Below, in pieces: positions 50,401-61,400 of a DNA stretch of 64,000 bases; positions within the stretch are counted from its first letter, which is position 1; each line of letters starts with the position of its first letter. This DNA comes from Laguncularia racemosa. Its lineage: Eukaryota; Streptophyta; Magnoliopsida; Myrtales; Combretaceae. The stretch is taken from contig JBBMOL010000021.1 in assembly GCA_037954665.1 (NCBI GenBank), positions 3,410,001-3,474,000 on the forward strand, given 5' to 3'. The notes below the pieces were generated by a model. That model searched no databases. It was given only the letters and a program-made list of their open reading frames with translations, and was not told the DNA's origin. The position numbers and the translations under genes were made by a program.

Positions 50401-51660
50401 AGAAAGGCCACATGGAGGATGCACTTTGTGGGTAACCTTTGTCTCTACCTTTGGGAACTAAATGGAACCTAGGAAATGCCACCCTCTAATTGAGACCTAG
50501 GAATTTCCTAGTCCGTTGATTCATCGCTTAGGGGTGATTGACTTGTGAGTCCTTAACGGTCCATACCCTATGAAGGGCTTAGTATGATATACATATGTAT
50601 TCTCAAGTTTGTGGAAGTATACTTCGATAGTATATATAGACTTTATGGATTATCTTGAAAGACAGCCTGAGGTCACTAGAGCCTGGAGTCGGCGTGTAGT
50701 TCGTGATTTCCTAACCTCTAGCAACAAAGGGCATAAATCCGTGTTGTATGCAGTGTCTGGTAAACCGTGTATATTGTTGCATTCATATGATTGCTCATGC
50801 ATGTCATATGTGTGAATTAAATGACTTGCTTATTATTTGCTTGGTGGTTCGGTAAGAGGATTTAGCTCACTAAGCCTTATAACTTACATCCTCACAAACT
50901 TCCTTTATTGCAAGCACCCATCTGGTTAGAGCTTGGTCGCCAAATGCCAGAGGATAGTACGGGAGGCTAGGGAGTCATGAAAGAGTGGAGTAAAGAGATC
51001 ACTTTTATAGATGTACTTAGTTTAAGTTCTAATTTTAATTTCATATATGTAGCCTGGACTGATGTGTAATAGGATTATTAATCCTTGAATTGACTATTAT
51101 GTATCTGTAGACTTTATGAAATTCTACTATTTTGAATTATTATGTATATATCTCTGTATTTCTTGAAAAAGGTTAAACCCTAGGTTGGGAATTTTGGATG
51201 TGAGTATGCCTTGTATGTTGTAGGGTAAACTCTTGGATAACAGAAGGGTTATCTTTGGGTTTTTGTGTAGCATATAGTAGAAACTGTACATCCTAAGGGC
51301 CTACGGAGCATGATAAATTTAACTCTCGAAAAAAATAGAAAATAACATAGCAGTTTGGTCCCAACTATAGTAAACATAAATTAGTCTTTTTTTTTTAATA
51401 TATTATAAGCTCCATAATTCCATATGGATGAAAAATTATGACTCTTTAAAGTTGAAAAAGCAAATCACATTGTTTTTTTTTTTTTTTTGTTATTCTCATG
51501 AAAACTTTTAATTTTTTTAAAACAAAAAAATTTAATTTTCTTTACATGATTTTTTATAATTTTTTTTTTCATAAATTTTCTCAACTAAAAAAAGAATTTC
51601 ATGATACGTACTGAATGTGCGTACTCGGAATGCGCCTTCAGTATAAAGGTATGTTCTGTT
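47401..51660. other. Non-coding stretch, probably element-derived
   Basis: No open frame with a recognisable domain in over 4 kb. A related word, GTGTACC...AATGTGCCTTCAGTA (about 47540-47562) and GTACTC...AATGCGCCTTCAGTA (about 51621-51643), occurs near each end in the same orientation. An AAATCACAT-G word followed by a long T-run also occurs at both places. Composition and phrases such as AGCTCACTAAGCCTTATAACTTAC (split here over 50866-50889) resemble large plant gypsy-type LTRs. The origin is inferred. Confidence 0.3.
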
Positions 51661-52930
51661 AGGGTCGACCATACAAGTAAGTTAAAAAAGAAAAGAAAAT
51701 AATAACGCAAGATTTTACCTTGGTTTACCTGTTAATTAGGGTTACGTCTAGTAGAAGATTTCACTAAAATTAGCACCTCACTCTCTTGTTTTTCATTACT
51801 CAATTAAAAATAAAAAAGAGAATATATATAACAGCTATTCATGGGCTAAAGCTCAAAATTTTAATAAATAAATACGGGCTTAATTGCTAAAAGCCTCCTG
51901 GTGTCCAGAGGGCGTTGCCCCCTTGAGACCCCGACCAGGGCGGCTTCCCTGGACCCCCTCCCACTCAGCGTGAAGCGGGACTCACGTGCTTTCCTGTCGT
52001 AAGGGAGTATGAGTCACACCCCAACACGTTCTTGATCCACGACTTTGTAACCTATTTCGGAAATAAATTTGTTAGGTATTCTATTATATATATATATATT
52101 TTAAATTGTATTATTTTAATGGATTTTTCAATTACTAATTCATGGAATAAAAATAGATGAATTGAGGTACACCAGCAGAGTTTCCACGAGTACATGTGGC
52201 TCTACAAGAACTTTTTTCAAATATTCAACTATCGCCAGGAGGATTAATAAAAAGGATCCAAATATATACAAATCCTTGTAATCGGATTACTTGTATTATA
52301 GTAAATATCATAAATTAAACCAAGACGTTCCTGCATAAACCATACATACAACACTGTTTGAAGTTACTGCTCTTCAAAAGAAAACTCGCATAACCTAAAG
52401 TTAATACCTATTATCGGCTGAAATGTTCGACCATTAACCATTGAAGCTAACAAGGTCGAATTATAAGCTTTGAGTTTAATAGTGGCTTAATATACTTAGT
52501 GACCGAAGAAATAATTGATCCTCAATACATACAATATGATAATTTGTTAGTGAAGGGTTTAAAAAAATTTAAAAATAATAACAATTAGAAAATCAAAATA
52601 GCAAGTAGCTCTTTTCTTTTCTTTCTTTTTTTTTTTGATTTTTTTCTTTCTATTTATTTTGTAGGATGATAGGCCAACCAAACCTATGATGGATTGACCC
52701 ATTTTAACTCATGGGTTAAGCGGGGTAGGTCGAAGTCGCTCACTTTTCAAATGAGTTAAAATTTTTAACCATAACCTACTTTTTTAGTGGACTATGTAGG
52801 CTAGTTTGCAAGCCCCAACCTATTTACACAACTCCATTAAGATAGTGTTGGAAGTGCTCTCGTTCTTAGAAGACATTCATAGCAATAGCAATTTGTCATG
52901 ATTAAAGTACCTTGTAGGATGTTACAACCA
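51661..52930. other. Intergenic DNA with a GC-rich island
   Basis: Between 51893 and 52020 is a clearly GC-rich block with repeated words GACCCC, CCCTGG and GGGCG inside AT-rich DNA. It is not open in any long frame. It may be part of an old LTR beginning TGTTAGGG near 51657. The rest has no gene. Confidence 0.35.
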
Positions 52931-53497
52931 TTTTACTATATTGCCACCACAAGTGCCATCATTACACCACCACACCATTGCATCACTACTAAATCACCAC
53001 TACAACTAATACCTACAGCATTGCCACCACCATTAAACCATCACCACCACCAACATTATGGTGGTAGTAATGATCATAATATGGTGTTGGTGTTAGCATT
53101 GGTGGTGGTGATGTTAGTATTAGTGCATAGTAATGGTGGTAACGTAGTAATGGTGGTGCTAGTAGAGTAGTTGTAGTAGTGATTATGGTGTTGGTGGTAG
53201 GGGTAAGGAAGATGCTAATAATGGTAATGATGTTGAGGGTAGTTGTACAATTATGGTAGTGGTTTGGTGTTGATATGATAATGGTGGCGATGTAGGAGTA
53301 TTGGTAATAGTAGTGATATAAGGGTAGTGGTGGTGGTGACAGCATTCATGATAGCCATCATGAGGTAGTGGTATGAGATAGTAGGTTTGTGGCAATTAGT
53401 GAGGATAAGTGATGGAGGTAGTGAAAGCAATGGTGATGTTAGTGGTAGTGGTGAGGGTATGTTGTTAGTGTTGATGATGGTGGTAGTAGGTGATAGG
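52931..53497. repeat. GTG/GAT-rich imperfect simple-sequence tract (left part)
   Basis: Imperfect trinucleotide-like sequence. At first it is CAC/ATC-rich, then from about 53040 it is made of GTG, GTA and GAT words. Long open frames across it on both strands encode only His, Tyr, Thr and Ile or Val and Met runs and are composition artefacts. The tract resumes at 61115 on the other side of the gypsy element. Confidence 0.75.
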
Positions 53498-53502
53498 TGA
53501 TA

Positions 53503-54235
53503 ATGACGCAAACTTTGTCAACCTGTGCCAAAACCTACAATCGATTTTGGAAATCGAACAGTTGTCAATTGATTACGAATGGTGGAAAGATTGCGACCCG
53601 TTGCTTATAGAGAAGCAAGAACCTTGGTATGATGATGACGCTACAATCGGGAAGGAATACCGATTGATAAGTAAGTTCGAACGCCATGGAATGATTCCGA
53701 TAAGTCCGAGATTTTTCTTCAAGAATAGAAGAAGAGGATGTTTGATTTCTATTTTGTCAAAAAGTTCCATTGCAAAGGCTATTTATATGTCCACAAAATT
53801 ACAACAAAACAATGTAACAAAACCTATTTGAACAAGCTATTTTTCCCTTAAGCCGACATACAAAGTCGGCAACTTATATTCCATAGGAGTCGGTGTAGAA
53901 AAGTAAGCCACCGACGGCTTACTTTTGCCGGCTTATATTACACATGGCCGGTGGCCTTCACCTCCCACACTAGCAGCTTAGTACTTCCATGCTGGCATCT
54001 TTTGCTTCTTTAACCAATGTCTTCAATTCGTCTTCGTTCCGGGGCATCTTGAATCTCAATGACTTGGATTACTCTTGGTTCAATCGTGGATTGATGCAAG
54101 CATTGCTCCTCATCTTGGATCTCTTTGATTAGTCCATCGAGTGCTTCCTTCAGTCACTTAGCTCTAAGTTGGGTCATAGGTCTAACTGGCATTTCAAGAT
54201 GATTCATTATCCATTTCCTAGCTCGGTTGTCATCA
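53503..54235 (-). repeat. 3' LTR of gypsy element 2
   Basis: 733 bp. Matches 60153-61109 apart from a duplication of about 208 bp and small indels in the latter. Its inner end also encodes the last residues of pol. Confidence 0.9.
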
Positions 54236-54477
54236 TTCCATTCCTCTTGAAAATTATTTATCCTCAAATCTTCGCTTGCATGAAAAGGACTCAAATAAGT
54301 AATATTAAAGGTAGCATTGATAGGATACTCACATGGTAAATCAAGTTTATAAGCATTGTCATTTATTCGCTTAAGGACTTGAAAAGGACCATCGCCCCTA
54401 GGGAGTAACTTAGATTGCCTTTGTGTTAGGATCTGCTCTTTACATATGTGCAGCCAAACCCAATCTTTGGGTTCCAA
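54154..54477 (-). pseudogene. gypsy element 2 integrase C-terminus running into the LTR
   Basis: 107 open codons with KDWVWLHICKEQ, RGDGPFQVLKRINDNAYKLD and ATFNITYLSPF, the GPY/F-type C-terminal part of gypsy integrases. The last 27 or so residues (ending RPMTQLRAK) and the stop codon lie inside the 3' LTR (53503-54235), so the LTR doubles as coding sequence. Confidence 0.85.
54236..54250 (-). other. Polypurine tract (gypsy 2)
   Basis: Minus strand reads TCAAGAGGAATGGAA directly before the TGATGACA start of the 3' LTR. Confidence 0.8.
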
Positions 54478-54486
54478 GATTATTTT

Positions 54487-55427
54487 TCAACGCCTTTTAT
54501 TGGCTTGTTTTGCACATTGTTCCGTTCTTTGCTCAATGTTGAATTTGGCCTTCTCGTGTATCTGCTTAACAAACTTAGCTTTCTTTTTGCCATCTAAATT
54601 AATATGTTCAGAAACAGGTAAAGGAGTTAATTCCAATGGAGTTAAAGGATTAAATCCATATACAATCTCAAAAAGAGAAAATTTAGTGGCAGGATGTATG
54701 ACATGATTATAAGCAAACTCAATATGTGGCAAACAATCTTCCCATGTTTTAATGTTCTTTTGTATGATAGCCCTTAGTAAAGTAGATAAAGTTCTATTAA
54801 CTACTTTGGTTTGCCCATCAGTTTGTGGATGACAAGTTGTGGAAAATAATAATTTCGTTCCTAACTTATACCACAAGGTTTTCCAAAAGTAACTCAAGAA
54901 CTTAGCATCTCTATCAGATACAATTGTTCTAGGTATATCATGCAATCGAATAATTTCTTTAAAGAACAAATCTACAACATGTGTAACATATCTCTTCTTA
55001 GTCTAGTCCTAGGTAAGCCTAATACAAAATCCATAGAAATATTAACTCAAGGCTCACTAGGAATAGTAAGAGGCTGGTACAAGCCATGGGGTTGCACTTG
55101 GGATTTTGCTTGCCTGCAAGTAATACATCTCTCACAAATGCGCTCAACATCCCGTCTCATGCGTGGCCAATAAAAATGTTCTTGCAAAACCCCTAAGGTC
55201 TTAGTCACTTCAAAGTGTCCCATCAAACCCTTACCATGAGAGTCTTTTACCAATAACTCTCTAAGGGAACAGTTTGGAATACAAAGCTTGTTTTCTCTAA
55301 ACAAAAAACCCTTCATGCCTAAAGAAGTTTCCTTTAGCTCCCTTTTCACAACAAGCAAAGTCATCACTAAAATCTTGGTCATGAGGATATAGCTCTTTAA
55401 TGTGTTCAAAACCAAGCAATTTAGCAT
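54487..55427 (-). pseudogene. gypsy element 2 integrase (broken)
   Basis: The zinc domain (55047-55427) shows DSHGKGLMGHFEVTKT and CERCITCRQAK. The core (54487-54969) has IVSDRDAKFLSYFWKTLW and CHPQTDGQTKVVNRTL. The catalytic Glu of DGQTEVVN is Lys here. A frameshift lies between the two parts near 55000. Confidence 0.87.
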
Positions 55428-55439
55428 TAAGAGTGGAGA

Positions 55440-55870
55440 TTAGTAAGTACCTTGTGAGAGAGCATCTGCAACAATGTTCTCTTACCTTGTTTGTACCGGA
55501 TTATGTATGGAAAGGTCTTAATAAACTTTATCCACCTTGCATGTCTCCTATTCAGTTTATGTTAACTCTTTAAGTGCTTCAAGGATTCATGGTCAGTGTG
55601 AATCACAATCTCCTTAGGCCAGAGATAGTGTTGCCAGGTTTCCAAAGCCTTCACTAATGCATATAGTTCCTTATCATACGTTGGGTACCTCAATGCGGCT
55701 CTATTCAGCTTTTCACTAAAATGTGCGATTAGCCTTCTCTCTTACATAAGAACAGCTCTAATACCTAAACCAGAAGCATTACATTCAATTTCAAATGTTT
55801 TAGAAAAATTAGGTAAAGCAAGCAAAGGAGCATGGGTCAGTTTATCTTTGATTAATTGAAAAGCTTTTTC
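55440..55870 (-). pseudogene. gypsy element 2 RNase H (broken)
   Basis: Near 55750-55800 the minus strand reads FEIECNASGLGIRAVLM, where the family has ECDAS, so the first catalytic Asp is Asn. Stops follow. The remainder towards 55440 still resembles the RNase H domain (HFSEKL-like, YDKELYALVKA-like). Confidence 0.75.
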
Positions 55871-56142
55871 TTGTTCTACTTCCTACTTAAAGTCGACATT
55901 CTTCTTGATGACTTCAGTAATTGGTGCAGCGATGCTATTAAAGTCCTTCACGAACCATCTGTAAAAACTTACAAGTCCATGGAAACTACGAACTTGGTTT
56001 AAATTAGTTGGGCTTGTCCATTCTTGTATTGCTTGAACTTTCTCCTCATCAACTTGGATGCCCTGTGAACTAACAACAAAACCAAGAAAAACAAGTCTAT
56101 TGGTACAAAAAGTGCATTCTTAAGATTAGCAAATAGCCTTTC

Positions 56143-56720
56143 CTATTGCAACACTTCTAAAACAGAATTCAAACGAAGTAAATGATCATCTAAATTCTTA
56201 CTGTAGATAAGGATATAATCAAAATAGACAACTATAAATTTTCCTATGAAAGCCCTAAAAATATGGTTCATTAATCTCATGAAAGTACTGGGTGCATTAG
56301 TTAACCTAAAGGGCATAACCAACCATTCATATAAACCATACTTTGTTTTAAATGCAGTCTTCCATTCATCTCCTTCTTTCATTCTAATTTGATGGTATAC
56401 ACTCTTCAAATCAATTTTAGAGAAAATACAAGAACCAAGCAACTCATCTAACATGTCGTCTAATCAAGGAATAGGATGACAATACTTTACCATTATGTTG
56501 TTGATCACTCGACAATCGACACACATCCTCTGGGATCTATCCTTTTTAGGAACTAAGATCACAAGAATTGTACATAGGCTCATGCTTTCTCTTACATACC
56601 CCTTGTCCATCAACTCACTAATATGTTTTTGGAGTTCCTTTGTTTCCTCAAGATTGCTCCTATAAGCGGGTTAGTTTGGAATGGTTACACCAGGTACAAA
56701 ATCAATTTGATGTTCAATTC
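56143..56720 (-). pseudogene. gypsy element 2 reverse transcriptase, catalytic Asp lost
   Basis: Minus-strand frame with FSKIDLKSVYHQIRMKEGDE, VMPFRLTNAPSTFMRLMN and VVYFDYILIYSKN. The family has YFDD, so the second catalytic Asp is Tyr, which alone would abolish polymerisation. Gly in the PFGLTNAP block is Arg. Upstream pieces (about 56460-56720) continue in other frames. Confidence 0.87.
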
Positions 56721-57058
56721 CCCTGATGGGAGGTAATCCTTTTAGGATTTCCTCTAGAAAAACATCTTCAAATTCTTGCAAAAGAAAAACAACAGAACTT
56801 GGCAAGGAATTGTCAAGTTGGTTAGAGCTAAAAAGTATCTCTTTATACTATAGTACTATCAATAGGTTTCTTTGCTCCTAAGAACAAAGCCTTTTTAATA
56901 TCACTAGCTCTCGTGTAAAAATTTTCTCTTCTCTGTGTTTTGTTCTCATTAGCCAATTCTCTACCATTCTTTTCCTTTTCTCTTTTCTCAGATTCTCTCT
57001 CTTTTTTTTTTTGCAGTAGCACTCTTTTTTTTTTATTTTTATTTTCATTAGCTCTTTT

Positions 57059-57271
57059 TTACTCACTCTCTCTTTGTAACCTCACTTGATCCTCATATAC
57101 TTCATTAGGAGTCAGAGGATAAAGAGTAACAGGCCTCTGATCGTGTGTAAAAGCATATTTATTGGTGAATCTATCATGTTTCACCTGTCGGTTAAACTGC
57201 CATGGTCTACCTAGCAATGAATGTGTAGCTTGCATAGGAACTACATCACAAAGAACTTTGATGGGAATCAA
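57059..57271 (-). pseudogene. gypsy element 2 protease C-terminal part
   Basis: Minus-strand stretch with LCDVVPMQATHSLLGRPWQF and NKYAFTHDQRPVTLYPLTPN, the typical end of the protease and linker in this gypsy group. The frame differs from both neighbours. Confidence 0.8.
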
Positions 57272-57300
57272 CTTTGTGGTTCCAGCAGTGGGGAAAACTA

Positions 57301-58140
57301 AATTAGATACATGAGCCTAGAAATCCACATATGGCCACATCTTATCTAATAATGCTTTATTTTGCACTTTAGCAGGTACATTTATCTTGTTTTACAGGAC
57401 GACTAAATAACATGCACTAAGGATCAACTTACGGGACATTCTTGGAATCACATCCAACGGTCCACAATATGTTCAATTGAAGTGAAGAATCGGCCACTTG
57501 AAGACCATTTTGTACTTGTATTTTGTTGATTTTGGAACTGGCCACTTAAGTGGCATCCTTGTAATTTTTGTGTTATTTTTACCCTAATTGGAGCAAGTAT
57601 AAATACCTTCTAACTAGGGTTTTGTGGAAGTTTTTTGACATTTTTGAAACATACACTTTCTTTGCCATGAGGTTTTCTCTTGCATGCAAAAGATCTCTTA
57701 TCAATTTCTAAGTGAAATTGTAGCGAGACTGACTTAAGTGGATTGTGAGTAATATCAATCTTCCTCTTGTTGTTTTTCAAATTGTATTTAGTGAGTCATA
57801 TCTAAGTGCAATTTGTTGGTGACTTGTCATTATCCATGTAAATTACGATTCTTCCATTTTAGATTTGAATCATTTCAATTTGAGTGGAATTCTAGTTCAT
57901 TTTCATTGTTTTCCATGGACATTTATACAATTGTTTATTCCTTATATCAATTTAACATCAATCTCGTGAATTGGGGTTCATTTGTGAAGTTAGTGATCAC
58001 GCTAATTATTGATTGGAATTTGTTGTTCATGCCACTTATTGATGTGCTTGCTATCTAATTAGTAAGGCACATTAAACTTCATCCCCATATTTTCCTATGC
58101 TAAAAGAGACTAACACCTACTTGGTAACCTTCACCTCACC
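57301..58140. other. Non-coding insert-like stretch inside gypsy element 2
   Basis: Between the protease active-site part (58156) and the protease end (57271) lie about 850 bases without gypsy similarity that I can see. They are AT-rich, with poly-T stretches, and read on neither strand as pol. This may be an old insertion in the protease region. The boundaries are not fixed. Confidence 0.4.
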
Positions 58141-58155
58141 ACTATCATTTAACCA

Positions 58156-58560
58156 CTACAACTTATAAGGGTAAGGATGTTTCATTGCAGGAAGCCCCAA
58201 TTTCTCAACCATGGTAGTGCTGGCAACATTGGTGCAACTCCTACCATCTATAATCACACTACATACTTTGCCTTTAACATGACATATAGTGTGAAATATG
58301 TTATCCCGTTGTACATTCTTTTCTTCCTTTGTATGCACACTCAAAGCCCTCCTAGCTATTAACATCTCCCCTTGAACAACATATTCTTCCCCCTCATCGA
58401 CATCCTCTAGTGATGGCATAAAATCATGTTCTGACTCACTGTTAGTCTCAATCTCTCCATCATCTCGCATCACCATAACTCTCTTATTTGGACATTGGCT
58501 CGCTATATGTCATCGGCCCTGGCATTTAAAGCATTTAATATCACGATTCCTATTAGGAAA
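58156..58560 (-). pseudogene. gypsy element 2 CCHC knuckle and protease
   Basis: A CCHC-like knuckle (about 58490-58535) is followed by an acidic linker (DGEIETNSESEHDFMPSLED) and a protease segment SVIIDGRSCTNVASTTMVEK. The family has DGGS at the active site, so one Gly is Arg here, a G-to-A type change. The frame is lost after 58156, where the downstream part is interrupted. Confidence 0.8.
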
Positions 58561-58662
58561 AGAATCGAGTTTACCTTTATTTTCCTGAGATGCCATTTCT
58601 GCTTTTTGTTCTGGCATTGGTTTAGAATGGAACTGCTTCTCCTCCTTCCCTGCATTAGTCCT

Positions 58663-59300
58663 CTAGTTGGAAGAACTCGATGCCATATGTGTGGAACTAC
58701 TACCTTTCCACTTGAGTTGCTTCTCCACCTTAATCGCCATGTGAACCATATCCTTTAGTTCTATATAATATTGCAACTCTACCACATTCTGTATATCCCT
58801 ATTCAAACCTGCCAAGAACCTAGCTATAGTATCTTCCCGATCCTCCTTAACATTCACTCGGATCATAGCAACCTCCAACTCCTTATGATATTCCTCTACA
58901 CTCCGGTTTCTTTGTCTCAGATTTTGTAACTTATTATACAAATCCCTGTAGTAATAAGTGGGAATAAACCGCTTCCTCATCATCCTCTTCATCTCTTCCC
59001 AAGTCTCTATTGGTGGCTCCTTGTTCCTCCTCCTACTCGATATAATTGGTCCCACCAAACTATGGCATAGTCAGAAAATTCAATTGCAGCCAATTTTACC
59101 ATCTTAACTTCAGAATAGTTATGACAATCAAAGACCAGTTCCACCTTCTTCTCCCACTCAAGATAGACATCAGGATCATTCTTCCCTTGGAAGGAAGGAA
59201 TTTTCATTTTGATATTTCCCAAGTTGCTATCTTCTTCTTTCTTAACTCCTTTACTTCTCCTTACATTTCTCTCATAGCCCACGAAGGAATCCTAGTCAGA
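58663..59300 (-). pseudogene. gypsy element 2 gag (broken)
   Basis: Two overlapping frames. 59007-59282 has KMKIPSFQGKNDPDVYLEWE and ...YAIVWWDQL. 58663-59058 has ETWEEMKRMMRKRFIP, LRQRNRSVEEYHKELE and ARFLAGLNRDIQNVVEL, the plant Retrotrans_gag pattern. A frameshift near 59010-59055 joins them. Confidence 0.85.
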
Positions 59301-60138
59301 TTGAGTAGCAGACCCTTCTCTACCCCACTCATCTTCCTCTAAATGTACTACCCTCCCAAGCATTTTATCTATCCTACGTTTAGCAGAAGCAATCCTAGAC
59401 TACTAAAAAATTTGCTCCATTTGCTCATGAAACTGATCCATCTCTGCTTTAAACATCCTCTTCATCTCAGTAGACAATGTCTCTATGACCGGTTTCGTAT
59501 CAATACCACCTATCACACTATCAAGAGAGTTTCTATTATACATGCTTTTTTTTGCAAAAAAAAGAGAGGTGAAAACAGACAATACGATTCCTCACTGAAT
59601 CACTCCCTCGCTTGTTTGAACACTCAATTACCGAATGTCTCTCTATTCCCTCGTGTTTTATATCCCACGAGATTTACTTGGATTTTGTGCACTTTAATGT
59701 TCTCACCACTCTTGCCTTTTACCACTCGCTACTTCTTCCTTAATTCTTTTAGAATCACCCAACCAATCATAAGTCATTCCACAGATTCAACAGAACCAAC
59801 AGATTCCTTTGTTGTGGGAATCAACACATTAATAAGTCACCAAAGTTTTTCCTAACACTTCAATTGCACAGTTATGGATTTCAACACAACTATTGCCAAG
59901 AACCCCTAATTTTTTATACGAATTTTTCCTCTTTTTTTTTTTTTAACTATTCAATAAGAAACTAAACATGAATCAATTGAACACATACAACGATTGCTAT
60001 AACAAGTATAATAAAATGAACAGATACATAAAGGTTCGAACTTTTCTCTTTTTTTTTTTTTTATACGATTTTTTTTAACCTAAATGTATAAAGAACAAAA
60101 AATTGAATTCAGATAGGCAATTCCTAACCAACCTGATT

Positions 60139-60150
60139 GCTCTGATACCA
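60139..60150 (-). other. Primer-binding site, tRNA-Met type (gypsy 2)
   Basis: Minus strand TGGTATCAGAGC, two bases inside the 5' LTR. It sets orientation and the LTR inner boundary. Confidence 0.88.
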
Positions 60151-60152
60151 AA

Positions 60153-61109
60153 TGATGTGAACTCCGTCAACCTGTGCTGAAACCCACGATCTATTTTGGA
60201 AATCGAACAGTCGTCAATCGATTACGAACGATGGAAAGGCTGTGACCCGTTGCTTATAGAGAAGCAAGAACCTTGGTATGATGATGATGCTACAATCGAG
60301 ATGGAATACCGATTGATAAGTAGGTTCGAATTCCATAGAATGATTTCGATAAGTCCAAGATTTTTCTTCAAGAATATAAGAAGAAAAGGATGTTTGATTT
60401 CTATTTTGTCAAAAACAGTCGTTAATCAATTACGAACAATGGAAAGACCGTGACCCATTGCTTATAGAGAAGCAAGAACCTTGGTGTGATGATGACGCTA
60501 CAATTGGGATGGAATACCGATTGATAAGTAGGTTCGAATGCCATAGAATGATTCCGATAAGTCCGAGATTTTTCTTCAAGAATAGAAGAAGAAAAGGATG
60601 TTTGATTTCTATTTTGTCAAAAAGTTCTGTTATATAGAAGTTTGGCAGCTATTTATATGTCTATGGAATTACAACAAAACAATGTAACAAAAACTATTCG
60701 AACAAGCTATTTTTCCCTTAAGCCGGCATACAAAGTCGGCAGCTTATATTCCATAGGAGTTGGTGTAGAAAAGTAAGCCGGTTACAAAGCTAGCGACTTA
60801 CTTTTGCGGGCTTATATTACACCGACGGCCTTCACGTCCCACGCCGGCAGCTTAGTACTTCCACACTGGCAGCTTTTGCTTCTTCAACCGATGTCTTCAA
60901 TTCGTCTTTGTTCCGGGGCATCTTAAATCCCGATGACTTGGATTACTCTTGGTTCAATCGTGGATTGACGCAAGCATTGCTCCTCATATTGGATCTCTTT
61001 GATTAGTCCATTGAGTGCTTCCTTTAGTCACTTAGCTCTAAGTCGAGTCATAGGTCCAACTGTCATTTCAAGATGATTCGCTATCCATTTCCTAGCTCGG
61101 TTGTCGTCA
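60153..61109 (-). repeat. 5' LTR of gypsy element 2, lengthened by internal duplication
   Basis: 957 bp. Contains two tandem copies of a unit of about 208 bp (60208-60415 and 60416 to about 60625), present once in the 3' LTR. The two copies have diverged by several substitutions, so the duplication is not recent. Outer end CGTCA is followed by GATAA. Confidence 0.9.
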
Positions 61110-61114
61110 GATAA

Positions 61115-61400
61115 TAACAGCAATAGTAGGGTTTATAGTGATGATTTTGTGTGATGGTGATATGGTGGTGGTCATGGTGGTAACGACAATGATAATGATG
61201 GTGGTGGTATTGATTGTAAAGAGGTGTTAGTGTTGGTGTATTTATGGTGGTTATAATAGTGGCATGTTGATGGTAGAGTAGGGATAGGGTTAGTAACGAT
61301 GATGGTGGTATGATGGTGAATGAAGTGATGGCAATGGTGATGCTGATAGCGATAGTAGTGATAGTGGTGCAATAGTGGTGTAATTTTGATGGGGGATGGT
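61115..61400. repeat. GTG/GAT-rich imperfect simple-sequence tract (right part)
   Basis: Continuation of the tract at 52931-53497 after the gypsy insertion, with the same mix of GTG, GAT and GTA words. Open frames on the minus strand (61081-61413) are His/Tyr/Thr-rich artefacts. Confidence 0.75.

Larger units (their letters stand above)
53503..61109 (-). mobile_element. Ty3/gypsy LTR retrotransposon 2, inactive
   Basis: A complete element on the minus strand, flanked by identical 5-bp GATAA duplications (53498-53502 and 61110-61114). LTRs are 53503-54235 (733 bp, 3') and 60153-61109 (957 bp, 5') with TGATG/CATCA-type inverted ends (the left copy starts TGACG). A tRNA-Met primer site and a polypurine tract are present. 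Domain order gag, CCHC, protease, reverse transcriptase, RNase H, integrase is that of Ty3/gypsy. Several frameshifts and stops make it inactive. The pol frame ends inside the 3' LTR. Confidence 0.93.

Noticed and set aside
52898..53511. Several open frames on both strands
   Set aside because: They are products of the GTG/GAT simple-sequence tract, rich in His, Tyr, Thr or Val and Met, with no domain.
53503..61109. Tandem array of two gypsy elements sharing a central LTR
   Set aside because: The pol-like tail beyond the right LTR first suggested this. The GATAA duplications at 53498 and 61110 and matching CATCA ends show that the tail is part of a longer LTR, so there is one element only.
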